From assembly GCA_963696505.1 (NCBI GenBank), contig CAVOKN010000022.1, forward strand, positions 1 through 45,039: a DNA stretch of 45,039 nt, in the 5' to 3' direction. The position numbers and the translations under genes were made by a program. Origin of the DNA: CAVOKN01 sp963696505. Its GTDB lineage: Bacteria; Pseudomonadota; Gammaproteobacteria; Burkholderiales; Rhodocyclaceae. This document shows, in pieces, positions 36,324-45,039 of the stretch. Position 1 is the stretch's first letter; each line of letters starts with the position of its first letter. The notes beneath the pieces are model-generated. The model was given only the letters and a program-made list of their open reading frames with translations, was not told the origin of the DNA and made no database searches.

Positions 36324-36770
36324 ATGGGACGACTGGGGTGGCTGATCGCCTTACTGATGGCGGCGGCAGTGCCGGCGCATGCCGCGGATCCGTTCGAGGT
36401 ACGCAGCGCCAAGGGCCAGTTTGCCGACGTCAAGGACAACCTGACCCAGGCGATCGAAGGCCGCGGGCTGGTCATCAGCTACACCGCCCAGGTGGCCGAA
36501 ATGCTCGATCGCACCGCCGCCGACCTCGGCGCGTCGCGCCGCATCTATGGTGCCGGCGAGGTTCTCGAGTTTTGCAGCGCCAGGCTATCGCGCCAGATGA
36601 TGGAGGCCGACCCGCGCAACCTGGTGTTCTGCCCCTACACCATCGCCATCTACACCCTGGCCGATAAGCCGGGCGAGGTGTTCATCGCCCGCAAGGCACT
36701 GCCCGCCGGTCCCGCCTACGAGCCAATCGACGTCCTGCTGCGCGACATCGTGGCCGAGGCGGTTCGCTAG
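36324..36770 (+). CDS. Exported DUF302-like protein
   Basis: A 148-residue protein with a signal peptide (LGWLIALLMAAAVPAHA) and a mature part resembling the DUF302 fold (FADVKDNLTQAIEGRGLVISY, then the FCPYTIAIYTLADKPGEVFIARK region). Two Cys residues (EFCSAR, VFCPY) may pair in the periplasm. The start is ATG 36324 after GGGAGG and lies 52 bases behind the transglycosylase, so the two may be co-transcribed. DUF302 is my best family match; function unknown. Confidence 0.75.
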   Translation: MGRLGWLIALLMAAAVPAHAADPFEVRSAKGQFADVKDNLTQAIEGRGLVISYTAQVAEMLDRTAADLGASRRIYGAGEVLEFCSARLSRQMMEADPRNLVFCPYTIAIYTLADKPGEVFIARKALPAGPAYEPIDVLLRDIVAEAVR

Positions 36771-36859
36771 AGGCCGGGAACTCCGCCGGATCCGCTTCCC
36801 TCGGTCAGCGTCCCTGCCGAAACCCGGCAGAGTTGGGGATCGTCGTCGCGCTACGCCCA

Positions 36860-37252
36860 TCAGTCGTCGTACCCGTAGCGGTCGGCACGGTACTCATGCC
36901 GACCGCGCCACGGACGGTGACCGTGGTGGGAATCTTCCCAGTGCGAGTCATGCTCGACACGGCGCACGTGGCGGCGTTCGACGATCACCGGCTCGTCGTA
37001 GTACACGCTGCGCCGAACCGGCGCATACACGGCGCGCGAGCGATGGTGATGCGAGCCGATGGCCGCACCGGCGATGGCGCCGATGCCGCCGCCGAGGATG
37101 GCGCCATCCTGGCCACCGACCGCGTGCCCGACGACGACCCCTGCTCCCGCCCCGAGCAAGGCGCCGATCAGGGCGTCGCCAGCCCGGGCGCCGGGAGTCA
37201 GCGAGAGCGAGGCGGCGAACAATGCTGCGGCGATAACGAATCTGCGTTTCAT
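36860..37252 (-). CDS. Exported glycine-zipper protein
   Basis: A 130-residue protein with a signal peptide ending in ARA before GDALIGALLG. Then comes a glycine-zipper 2TM-like segment (ALLGAGAGVVVGHAVGG and GGGIGAIAGAAIGS), and a His, Arg and Tyr-rich tail (for example SHHHRSRAV, HWEDSHHGHRPWRGRHEY) that could bind metal or polyanions. Similar small envelope proteins are common, without a defined role. It faces the lipoyl-domain gene. Confidence 0.85.
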   Translation of the reverse strand: MKRRFVIAAALFAASLSLTPGARAGDALIGALLGAGAGVVVGHAVGGQDGAILGGGIGAIAGAAIGSHHHRSRAVYAPVRRSVYYDEPVIVERRHVRRVEHDSHWEDSHHGHRPWRGRHEYRADRYGYDD

Positions 37253-37408
37253 GATTTCCTCCTGGCTGTTGCCGTTCTTGGTGAGCGCACCTTATCAGGA
37301 GGGGCGCCGCGACCTGTTGCGCGGCGGTGAGGCTTTGTAAGGACTTGTTGCGCCCGCGTCGGCAACTTTCCTGCGGGTAGAATCGTCGGCTTTCCAGAAC
37401 CGCTGCCG

Positions 37409-37678
37409 ATGCGCCAGATCGTCGATGTGTGGATGCCCCGCTTCCCCGAGTGCTGGGAATCCTGCGGCAATTGCGCCAGCGGCGAGGTGTTTGTGCTGGA
37501 GGTGCTGGTGCAGCCGGGCGACGCCGTCCGCGCCGCCGACAACCTGATCACCCTGGAAACCGGCAAGGTTGCGCTCGACATCCCGTCGCCCTACGCCGGA
37601 CGCATCGTCGAGCTGTGCGTGGCGGAGGGCGACTACGTCGCCGAAGGCGCCGTAATCGCCCTCATTGAATTGGCGTGA
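37409..37678 (+). CDS. Stand-alone lipoyl/biotinyl-like domain protein with CX3CX2C
   Basis: An 89-residue protein made almost entirely of one lipoyl-type domain. The modification site K53 is in LETGKVALDIPSP, close to the ETDKV of 2-oxoacid dehydrogenase E2 proteins. The N-terminal region contains ECWESCGNC, a CX3CX2C pattern at C15, C19 and C22, which I do not know from lipoyl domains. It is not next to a dehydrogenase or glycine-cleavage gene. It converges with the OmpA–cytochrome c gene, 10 bases apart. A TAGAAT (37378-37383) before it lacks a good -35 box. Confidence 0.75.
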   Translation: MRQIVDVWMPRFPECWESCGNCASGEVFVLEVLVQPGDAVRAADNLITLETGKVALDIPSPYAGRIVELCVAEGDYVAEGAVIALIELA

Positions 37679-37688
37679 CGCGGCGTCC

Positions 37689-38591
37689 CTATTTCGACGA
37701 AGCCACCATGTGCTCGACGGCGGCCTTGATCTCGGCCTCGGACAGCGCGGCATTGCCGCCCTTGGGCGGCATCGCTCCCTTGCCCTTGAGCGCGCTCTGA
37801 ACCAGTGGGCCGACGCCGCCGGCCAGCCGCGGCGCCCAGGCGGCCTTGTCACCGACCTTGGGCGCGCCGGCCACGCCGGTACTGTGGCAGGTGACGCAGG
37901 TCTTGTCGTAGATGCCCTTGCCCTCAGCCTTAGACCCGCCGCCGGTGGCCGCGGCTGCGGCCGGCGCCGCCGCTGCGGGTGCGGCCGCGGCGTTGGCGGC
38001 CAGCAGCAGTTCGACCCGCTGCGCGGCTTTCTCGTCGCCCGCGGCCGGTGCCCCGACCACGACCTGATCTTCCTTCACGCCGGCGCCGAGCAGCGCGGCG
38101 CGCACCGCCTGGGCGCGCTCCTTGGCGAGGTCCGCACCCGTCTTGTCGGCGTGCGTCGCAATCTCGATGCGAACACCGGGATTGGCAGTGACATAGTTCG
38201 CCACGCTCTCGACTGTCGCGCCTGCCTCTCCCGGCAGGGCGGCGCCGCTGCCCTCGAACGCGACCTCGCCGAGCACCATGCGTCCGCCTGCCCCACCCTT
38301 CTGGGCAGCGGGAGCCGGTGATGCCGCAGGTGTCGACAGTGCAGTTGCGGGAGCGGCGGCGGGCGAAGCGGCGGGTTCGACGGCGGGAGCGGCCGCTGCC
38401 GAAGCAGGAGCGGCCGGCGCGACCGCAGCCGGAGCCTCACTGACCTCGACCCGCGCCACCGGTTTGATCAGCGCGAGGGTCTTTTCCGCAGGCAGGGGCT
38501 CGGTGCGCTGGCATCCCGCAAGCGCGATGGACAATGCCAGGACGCTCAGCGTCACGATAGCCGGTGCCGGTGCCGTCTTGCTCGATGCCAT
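37689..38591 (-). CDS. Lipoprotein with OmpA-like and cytochrome c domains
   Basis: A 300-residue predicted lipoprotein. The signal peptide ends in the lipobox LAGC (C27). An Ala/Pro-rich linker follows (about 45-100), then an OmpA/MotB-like peptidoglycan-binding region (about 105-198, with VRIEIATHADKTGADLAKERAQAV). A second Ala-rich linker leads to a C-terminal class I cytochrome c with heme motif CVTCH (C232, C235, H236) and probable axial ligand M274 in GAMPPKGG. This suggests an outer-membrane-anchored, peptidoglycan-bound electron carrier in the periplasm. The OmpA part is divergent, so binding is uncertain. On the minus strand TATAAT stands at 38622-38627. The start is ATG 38591. Confidence 0.85.
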   Translation of the reverse strand: MASSKTAPAPAIVTLSVLALSIALAGCQRTEPLPAEKTLALIKPVARVEVSEAPAAVAPAAPASAAAAPAVEPAASPAAAPATALSTPAASPAPAAQKGGAGGRMVLGEVAFEGSGAALPGEAGATVESVANYVTANPGVRIEIATHADKTGADLAKERAQAVRAALLGAGVKEDQVVVGAPAAGDEKAAQRVELLLAANAAAAPAAAAPAAAAATGGGSKAEGKGIYDKTCVTCHSTGVAGAPKVGDKAAWAPRLAGGVGPLVQSALKGKGAMPPKGGNAALSEAEIKAAVEHMVASSK

Positions 38592-38734
38592 GCCAGTTCC
38601 TCCGGGTGCACGAAACGCGCGATTATAGCGGCCCGGACAGAGACGCCGGCGACGGGCGCGGCCGGGCCGCCTGTGCCACAATGCCGCACGCCACGGCGCA
38701 CTGCGCGCCGCATTCCCGAAAATCCAGGTGTACT

Positions 38735-39919
38735 TTGGCCGACGCGATCCTCGTCCTCAACGCCGGTTCGTCCAGCATCAAGTTTTCCCTTTTCGCCCGG
38801 CATGAGGGGCAACTCGACCTGCACGCCCGCGGCCAGATCGAGGGGCTCTACACCGCGCCCCACTTCGTCGCCCGCGATCCGGCCAACGGCATCCGGGCCG
38901 AGAAGCGCTGGGGCGACGGCGAGGAGTTGGGCCACGCCGGCGCACTGGACCACCTGCTGGAGTTCCTCAAAGGCGAACTGGCGGGGGATCGACTGGTCGG
39001 CGTCGGCCACCGGGTGGTACACGGCGCGCTCGACTACCACAGTCCGGTGCGGGTCGATGTGACGACCCTCGCCGCGCTGGAGAAGTTCATCCCCCTGGCG
39101 CCGCTGCACCAGCCCCACAACCTCGGACCGATCCGGCTGCTGCTCGAACGCCAGCCCGAACTGCCGCAGGTGGCCTGCTTCGACACCGCTTTCCACCGCA
39201 GCAACCCCGAGATCGCCCAGCGCTTCGCCCTGCCCCAGGATCTCCACGACGCCGGCATCCGGCGCTATGGCTTCCATGGGCTGTCCTACGAGTACATCGC
39301 CGAGGTGCTGCCGCGCTTCGACCCGCGCGCCGCGGCTGGCCGCACCGTGGTGCTGCACCTGGGCAACGGCGCCAGCATGTGCGCGCTGGCGGCGGGCCGC
39401 AGCGTCGCCAGCACCATGGGCTTCACCGCCGTGGAGGGCCTGCCGATGGGCACCCGCTGCGGCGCCCTCGACCCCGGCGTGCTGCTGTTCCTGATGGACC
39501 AGCGCGGCATGGACGCCCGCGCCATCGAGAAGCTGATCTACCACCAGTCGGGCTTGCTCGGCGTGTCGGGCCTGTCGAGCGACATGCGCACTCTGCTCGG
39601 CAGTGACGATCCGCGGGCGCGGCTGGCCGTCGATCTCTACCTGTATCGCATCCGGCGCGAGCTCGGTTCGCTCACCGCAGCGCTGGGCGGCCTCGATGCC
39701 ATCGTGTTCACCGCCGGAATCGGCGAAAACGCCGCGGCGATCCGCGAGCGGGTATGCCGCGACGCAGCCTGGGCCGGCGTCGAACTCGATGCGGCAGCCA
39801 ATGCGGCCGGCGGCCCGAAAGTCAGTGTCCAGGGAGCGGCGGTTTCCGCCTGGGTGATCCCGACCAACGAGGAACTGATGATCGCGCGCCACACCCTGCG
39901 GGTGCTCGAAGGCGGCTGA
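38735..39919 (+). CDS. ackA: Acetate kinase
   Basis: AckA interconverts acetate plus ATP and acetyl phosphate. The 394-residue protein begins ILVLNAGSSSIKFSLF and has GVGHRVVHG, the active-site region VACFDTAFH, YGFHGLSYEYI, VVLHLGNGASM, GTRCGALDPG and FTAGIGENAAAIRE. The start is TTG at 38735, the only codon that gives the family N-terminus. No pta is adjacent. Confidence 0.95.
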   Translation: MADAILVLNAGSSSIKFSLFARHEGQLDLHARGQIEGLYTAPHFVARDPANGIRAEKRWGDGEELGHAGALDHLLEFLKGELAGDRLVGVGHRVVHGALDYHSPVRVDVTTLAALEKFIPLAPLHQPHNLGPIRLLLERQPELPQVACFDTAFHRSNPEIAQRFALPQDLHDAGIRRYGFHGLSYEYIAEVLPRFDPRAAAGRTVVLHLGNGASMCALAAGRSVASTMGFTAVEGLPMGTRCGALDPGVLLFLMDQRGMDARAIEKLIYHQSGLLGVSGLSSDMRTLLGSDDPRARLAVDLYLYRIRRELGSLTAALGGLDAIVFTAGIGENAAAIRERVCRDAAWAGVELDAAANAAGGPKVSVQGAAVSAWVIPTNEELMIARHTLRVLEGG

Positions 39920-39924
39920 CAACG

Positions 39925-40569
39925 TCAGCCCGAGGCCAGATCCTCTGCCTCGCGCCGGGTCAATGTCCTGCCAGGCAGCGGCACCAGCCCCGCGACCCGT
40001 TTCATGTAGCGGCGATAGCGCTCGCCGTGATAAACCAGCAGCTTGCTTTCTTCCAGCCGCGAGCCGACCACAAGGTAAGCGCTGATGAGCAGTGCCGAAA
40101 TCAGGGTCGCTGCATCCATGTCGCGCGTCCAGACCAGCACCAGCGAGAAGAAGTACCAGGGGTGGCGCACATAGCGGTGAAAGTCCGAGATATGGAAGCG
40201 CTCCTGGTCCTCCACGCTGCGGTTGCCCAACCGCCATTGCCGCAGCCCGAGGAACTCGCCGCTGTCGTAGTCGCGGGTGGAGGCGACAAATCCCGCGATC
40301 GCCGCCAGCGCCAGACCGTTGGCGACCCACGCCTGCCAGCCGATCCATTGCCACAGCATCGGTCCCGGATGGCGCCACACCAGCCAGGCCACAGGAATCA
40401 GCCCGATCACCGCCACGGCATTGAAGCCGAGACGGTAGGCGGGCATGAGCTGGGGATAACGGGCCGCCACCCAGCGCTTGGCACCCAGGGACGCAAGCAG
40501 GGAGTGCAGGCCGAAGTAGGCGAGCCAGGCGAGCAGCAGGGGCAGCAGGTCGTGGAGTCGGAAACCCAT
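39925..40569 (-). CDS. Integral membrane methyltransferase-like protein (ICMT/NnrU family)
   Basis: A 214-residue protein with about five or six membrane helices. The C-terminal half has HRYVRHPWYFFSLVLVW and RLEESKLLVYHGERYRRYMKRV, the pattern of isoprenylcysteine carboxyl methyltransferase, PEMT and NnrU relatives that bind SAM at the membrane. The substrate is unknown. It converges with ackA, five bases between stops. Confidence 0.8.
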   Translation of the reverse strand: MGFRLHDLLPLLLAWLAYFGLHSLLASLGAKRWVAARYPQLMPAYRLGFNAVAVIGLIPVAWLVWRHPGPMLWQWIGWQAWVANGLALAAIAGFVASTRDYDSGEFLGLRQWRLGNRSVEDQERFHISDFHRYVRHPWYFFSLVLVWTRDMDAATLISALLISAYLVVGSRLEESKLLVYHGERYRRYMKRVAGLVPLPGRTLTRREAEDLASG

Positions 40570-40779
40570 GGGGGATGCAGTGTTCGAGCGACGTTATGTT
40601 GCAGCCAAGTTACGGCGTTGTCGATCCGTTTGCGCTAGACTAAGTCCAACGCAAAGAAGGGACTCCGAGACCGCCGTGCCGCGGTGAGTTTCGAATCCCG
40701 CCTGGCGCTGGAGGTCAGCCAGCCGCCGACTCGCCCTGCCGGGATCCAGCGTTCTGCTTCCCACCGCGAAAGACACATC

Positions 40780-41082
40780 ATGAGCACGCTCGACCTTCAA
40801 CACCTGGTTACCCATTGCGGCATGCGCCTGCGCAAAATCGCCGAATCCAAGGATTGGCAGACCCCGGAAATGGGGCCGCTGCAGAATCTGTTCGGCGAAT
40901 TCGCCGCCGGCGGTCGCACCAGTGTCAACAACCTGCGGCTGCTGATCACCTGCGTCGGCCGGCGCGATGCAGACGGCGCTGCCTTGCAGGCGCTGACGAA
41001 CGAGGACGCCCAGCACTTCTGGCGCGGCTACTATGGCGCCGAGCCTTCGATGAACGCGGGCCGAATCTCCACCGGCGTGTGA
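40780..41082 (+). CDS. Hypothetical protein
   Basis: A 100-residue soluble protein I do not recognise. It starts MSTLDLQHLVTHCGMRLRKIAE and contains GPLQNLFGEFAAGG and HFWRGYYGAEPSMNAG. Codon use looks coding. A longer GTG start at 40684 would add 32 residues of low-quality sequence. No clear Shine-Dalgarno precedes ATG 40780. Confidence 0.6.
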   Translation: MSTLDLQHLVTHCGMRLRKIAESKDWQTPEMGPLQNLFGEFAAGGRTSVNNLRLLITCVGRRDADGAALQALTNEDAQHFWRGYYGAEPSMNAGRISTGV

Positions 41083-41164
41083 CGCTGCTCGGGCAGCCGC
41101 AACGCGTCAGACGCTGCCGCCCGTTTTCACTTCCCTTCGGGGACCGCGAGTTCTGGCGCCATCC

Positions 41165-41521
41165 TCATGCGCCTGTCGGACGCGCGTGCAGCATGCCGAA
41201 CCGGCGCTTGGTGCGCAGACGCAAGGCCAAGCGCCGGTCCACGTTGCGCCCGACGTGGTCGGCGGCCTCGTCGATCACCGCGTACAGGTCGGCACCCAGG
41301 TCAGTGATCACGATTGCCGGAAGCTGGGCCAGGCGCACCAGGACGCGACACAAGCTGCCCTCCTTGCCCGCCGGTCGCGACACGCACGCCAACTGCACTT
41401 CGACGGACTCCACCCACACGCGCCAGTGCCGCAGGGCGTGTTCGAGCCGTCGTATCACATGGCGCCGCACCGCGTCCGTCAGCGGCATGCGGCGGGCCTG
41501 GATTTCGATCCTTATTGTCAT
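41165..41521 (-). CDS. HPF/RaiA-like ribosome-associated protein
   Basis: A 118-residue protein of the ribosome hibernation factor fold: MTIRIEIQARRMPLTDAVRRHV followed by VEVQLACVSRPAGKEGSLCRV and DLYAVIDEAADHVGRNVDRRL. The usual alternation of strand and helix is visible. It is not next to rpoN or a PTS gene, so it may be a paralogue rather than the main HPF. AGGAG lies upstream of the ATG at 41521. It faces away from ahcY; I see no recognisable element in 41522-41700. Confidence 0.82.
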   Translation of the reverse strand: MTIRIEIQARRMPLTDAVRRHVIRRLEHALRHWRVWVESVEVQLACVSRPAGKEGSLCRVLVRLAQLPAIVITDLGADLYAVIDEAADHVGRNVDRRLALRLRTKRRFGMLHARPTGA

Positions 41522-41707
41522 GTCTGTCTCTCCTCTGACGCTCCGGCAGACATTGTGAGGCGGCATCGTGATGAATTGAAGACAACTAGTTCTTCGGCCA
41601 ACATCTATTCTTCCCGAGGGTTCGGCAATTCGCCCTCGCCACGGCTTTCCGGGCCGCCCGTTCTCAGGACAGGGGCGAACCTGGACCGCGACATGGCACA
41701 CACAACT

Positions 41708-41735
41708 TTGCCATCCATCGGCACCGCGCTAGAAT
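41708..41735 (+). promoter_or_regulatory. Predicted promoter of the ahcY riboswitch RNA
   Basis: TTGCCA (41708-41713) and TAGAAT (41730-41735) are 16 bases apart. Transcription would start near 41742, just before the first aptamer helix. Confidence 0.6.
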
Positions 41736-41744
41736 GGCGCTCTC

Positions 41745-41848
41745 GCTGAGGGGCGCTGCGACCGTCCCGCCGCAATCGCGGCGAGGCCGGCCAGGCTCAG
41801 CAAGGAAAAACGGCGCTCGCAAACCTTTAACCGGTTTGGAGCGCCGTT
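41745..41848 (+). promoter_or_regulatory. SAH riboswitch with competing expression hairpin
   Basis: The aptamer (41745-41819) carries the conserved GAGGGGCGCTGCGACC and CCAGGCTCAGCAAGG and ends in AACGGCGCTC. P1 pairs GCTGAG (41745-41750) with CTCAGC (41796-41801). An inner stem pairs CGCCGC with GCGGCG. The pseudoknot pairs GGGCGC (41751-41756) with GCGCTC (41813-41818). The same GCGCTC is part of AACGGCGCTC (41809-41818), which can instead form a ten-pair stem with GAGCGCCGTT (41839-41848). The family binds S-adenosylhomocysteine and turns on SAH recycling. The T content after the hairpin is modest, so termination strength is uncertain. Confidence 0.92.
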
Positions 41849-41883
41849 CGCTTTGTGGCGTTCCGTGACGCAAGGAGACTTTG

Positions 41884-43311
<1,428 letters not shown>

Positions 43312-43328
43312 TTGACACGGATTCGTTT

Positions 43329-43369
43329 CGCCTCCAGAATGGACGCACTATAAGGCCATTCTGGAGGCG
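43329..43369. promoter_or_regulatory. Perfect 14-bp inverted repeat, likely toxin-antitoxin operator
   Basis: CGCCTCCAGAATGG (43329-43342) and CCATTCTGGAGGCG (43356-43369) flank a 13-base spacer that contains TATAAG, a likely -10 box. It ends five bases before the antitoxin ATG. This is the expected place and form for autorepression by a ribbon-helix-helix antitoxin with its toxin. The right arm also carries GGAGG, which serves as the ribosome site. Confidence 0.75.
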
Positions 43370-43373
43370 TACT

Positions 43374-43664
43374 ATGGGAATCAACTTTTCGATCAAGAAT
43401 GTTCCCGAGTCGCTGGCGGACAAGCTGCGCGCACGGGCCGAGCGCAACCACCGTTCCTTGCAGGGCGAGTTGATGGCCATCATCGAGGGCGCCGTGGCGA
43501 GCGAAGCGCCGGCACAGGCTGTCGTCCACGGCCGGGAAACATTCCGCCGCGGCACGAAGACGATCGAAGAGATCGCTGCGGAACTGCGTGCGCTCTACCC
43601 CGAGCCGGTCACCGATGTTCCGAATGCGGTGGACATCATTCGCGAACTGCGCGACACACGCTGA
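43374..43664 (+). CDS. FitA/Arc-type ribbon-helix-helix antitoxin
   Basis: A 96-residue antitoxin. The N-terminal ribbon-helix-helix is MGINFSIKNVPESLADKLRA followed by RAERNHRSLQGELMAIIEGAV; the beta strand would contact the operator. The C-terminal half (about 60-96, TIEEIAAELRALYPEPVTDV) should wrap around the toxin. Its stop overlaps the toxin ATG (TGATG). The pair stands between ahcY and metF and may have arrived there by transfer. Confidence 0.88.
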   Translation: MGINFSIKNVPESLADKLRARAERNHRSLQGELMAIIEGAVASEAPAQAVVHGRETFRRGTKTIEEIAAELRALYPEPVTDVPNAVDIIRELRDTR

Positions 43665-44128
43665 TGCCGGGTACCGGGAAACCATCTGCCAGGACCCTCA
43701 TCGTTGCCGAGCCGCCGCTGCGCTATGCCCTGCGCCAGCCGCTGGTGGTCGATTGCAGTCTGATCGCCGCAACGCTGTTCCAGGAGACCGAACGCGACAA
43801 GGCGGAAGCACGCCTGAAGGGATACGAGCTGCATGCGCCCACGCTGCTCGATTTCGAGATCGCAAACGTAGCCGTCAGGAAACTGCGCCAAGGGCGAGGC
43901 GATGTCGCCGAGGCTGGACTGGCGCGGTACTCCGGGCTAGCGATCATCCTGCATGGCGCCAACCTCCTCAGCGTGCTCGCCTTGGCCGAACGGTACGCAT
44001 TGTCCGGCTACGATGCGACCTATCTCTGGCTCGCCGCGGCACTCAAGTCGCCGCTGGCGACCTTCGACCGCAAGCTGGGCGAAGCCGCAGAGCGGCATCT
44101 CGGTTCGCTCGATGTCGATACCGCGTGA
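43664..44128 (+). CDS. PIN-domain toxin (FitB/VapC-like ribonuclease)
   Basis: A 154-residue PIN-domain ribonuclease. The acidic residues are in VVDCSLI, LLDFEIANVAV, LSGYDATYLWLA and LATFDRKLGEAA, so the active site looks intact. The first 27 residues (MPGTGKPSARTLIVAEPPL and on) lie before the domain, so a later start cannot be excluded. The overlap with the antitoxin indicates coupled translation. The target RNA is unknown. Confidence 0.88.
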   Translation: MPGTGKPSARTLIVAEPPLRYALRQPLVVDCSLIAATLFQETERDKAEARLKGYELHAPTLLDFEIANVAVRKLRQGRGDVAEAGLARYSGLAIILHGANLLSVLALAERYALSGYDATYLWLAAALKSPLATFDRKLGEAAERHLGSLDVDTA

Positions 44129-44204
44129 ATCTGGCGTGGGGCCCCGGCATCGGGCCGTACCCGGAATTCAACCGCAACCTGACCAGACCCATCCGGCGAC
44201 AGCA

Positions 44205-45038
44205 ATGACCGCTCGCACCTACAGCTTCGAATTCTTCCCGCCGCAGACGCCCGAAGGCGTGGAGAAACTGCGCGCCACGCGGCGCCAGCTCGCCCAGATG
44301 AAGCCCGCCTTCTTCTCCTGCACCTTCGGCGCCGGCGGCTCGACCCGCGACCGCACGCTGGAGACCGTGCTGGAGATCCAGGGCGAGGGCCTGCCCGCTG
44401 CGCCCCACCTGTCCTGCATCGGCTCCACCGGCGAGAACATCCGCGCCATCCTGCACCGCTATCGAGAAGCCGGCATCCGACGCATCGTGGCACTGCGCGG
44501 CGACCTGCCCTCCGGCGTCGGCGACGTGGGCGAGTTCCGCTATGCCAACGAGCTGGTAAGTTTCATCCGCCGCGAAACCGGCGACTGGTTTCACGTCGAG
44601 GTGGCGGCCTATCCCGAGTACCACCCCCAGGCGCGCAGCCCTCAGGACGACCTCGCGAATTTCGTGCGCAAGGTCGATGCCGGCGCCGACAGCGCGATCA
44701 CCCAGTACTTCTACAACGCCGACGCCTACGAACACTTCGTCGATCAGGCGCAGGGCGCCGGAGTCAAGATCCCCATCGTGCCGGGCATCATGCCGATTTC
44801 CAACTTCAGCAAGATCGCGCGCTTTTCCGACGCCTGCGGCGCCGAGATTCCGCGCTGGATCCGTCGCAAGTTCGAAAGCTTCGGCGACGACGCCTCTTCG
44901 GTGCGCGCCTTCGGCCTGGACGTGGTGACGGCATTGTGCGACCGGCTGCTCGCCGGCGGCGCGCCGGGCCTGCATTTCTATACCCTCAACCAGGCCGGGC
45001 TCCCCAGTACCATCTGGCAGCGCCTGGGCCTGTCCTGA
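44205..45038 (+). CDS. metF: 5,10-methylenetetrahydrofolate reductase
   Basis: MetF reduces methylene-THF to methyl-THF for methionine synthesis, using FAD. The 277-residue protein has SFEFFPPQTPEG, SCTFGAGGSTRDRT, ALRGDLP, VAAYPEYHP, the QYFYNADAY motif and PGIMPISNFSKIARFSDACG. It is complete and ends one base before the window edge. The start is ATG 44205. The 76-bp gap from the toxin gene shows no clear promoter, so it may be read from ahcY or the toxin-antitoxin promoter. Confidence 0.97.
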   Translation: MTARTYSFEFFPPQTPEGVEKLRATRRQLAQMKPAFFSCTFGAGGSTRDRTLETVLEIQGEGLPAAPHLSCIGSTGENIRAILHRYREAGIRRIVALRGDLPSGVGDVGEFRYANELVSFIRRETGDWFHVEVAAYPEYHPQARSPQDDLANFVRKVDAGADSAITQYFYNADAYEHFVDQAQGAGVKIPIVPGIMPISNFSKIARFSDACGAEIPRWIRRKFESFGDDASSVRAFGLDVVTALCDRLLAGGAPGLHFYTLNQAGLPSTIWQRLGLS

Positions 45039-45039
45039 A

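Noticed and set aside
43312..43317. TTGACA after ahcY as the -35 box of the toxin-antitoxin promoter
   Set aside because: The spacing to TATAAG is 31 bases, far outside the normal range.
44129..44204. Small ORF or control element between the toxin gene and metF
   Set aside because: The short frame GIGPYPEFNRNLTRPIRRQQ has no start or known match, and no promoter or hairpin stands out.

Overview
The window is high-GC chromosomal DNA, densely packed with single-copy housekeeping genes. Protein content and gene order point to a betaproteobacterium. The clues are yicC–kinase–PP2C phosphatase–rph–rdgB–hemW, thiS–thiG–trmB, glnA–DUF4124–ntrB–ntrC, and ahcY behind an SAH riboswitch. A Rhodocyclales-type lineage is my best guess, but no rRNA gene or marker search backs it. 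I see no rRNA, tRNA, CRISPR array, prophage or insertion sequence.

Layout. 1-800: no confident gene, possibly a decayed ORF. 801-2605: two lipid A acyltransferase-family genes on the minus strand. 2606-4313: metK with a structured leader and a 131-bp tandem repeat covering its 3' end. 4314-9785: yicC (minus), then a Ser/Thr kinase, PP2C phosphatase, rph, rdgB and hemW. 9777-14119 (minus): trmB, thiG, thiS, a PAS-PAS-GGDEF cyclase and a thioredoxin. 14248-15141: gluQ. 15181-21647 (minus): a three-gene ABC exporter, a clsB-like synthase with its EEP-family partner, and nadA. 21861-27231: a rhodanese, then the nitrogen module glnA, DUF4124, ntrB, ntrC under a sigma-54/NtrC promoter. 27344-31462: birA, coaX, and iorA-iorB behind an FNR-like box. 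31615-35181: folD, purE, purK and a frameshifted sua5. 35543-38591: envelope genes (lytic transglycosylase, small exported proteins, a stand-alone lipoyl domain, an OmpA-like/cytochrome c fusion lipoprotein). 38735-41521: ackA, a membrane methyltransferase-like gene, a small unknown and an HPF-like gene. 41708-45038: SAH riboswitch, ahcY, a FitAB/VapBC-type toxin-antitoxin pair and metF.

Three SAM-cycle genes (metK, ahcY, metF) lie in the window, each with a different control arrangement. metK has a palindrome over its -10 box and a leader that can fold over its Shine-Dalgarno. ahcY has an SAH riboswitch whose pseudoknot strand is shared with a competing hairpin. metF is separated from ahcY by the toxin-antitoxin pair. 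The best candidate for something undescribed is the metK leader, followed by the OmpA–cytochrome c lipoprotein beside a small lipoyl protein carrying a CX3CX2C motif.

Quality caveat: metK, gluQ and sua5, all conserved genes, each show a frame problem. Either the consensus carries single-base errors or these genes are truly altered; raw reads would decide. Short tandem repeats (a 7-mer family, a 13-mer, a 16-mer, a 131-mer) recur at gene boundaries.
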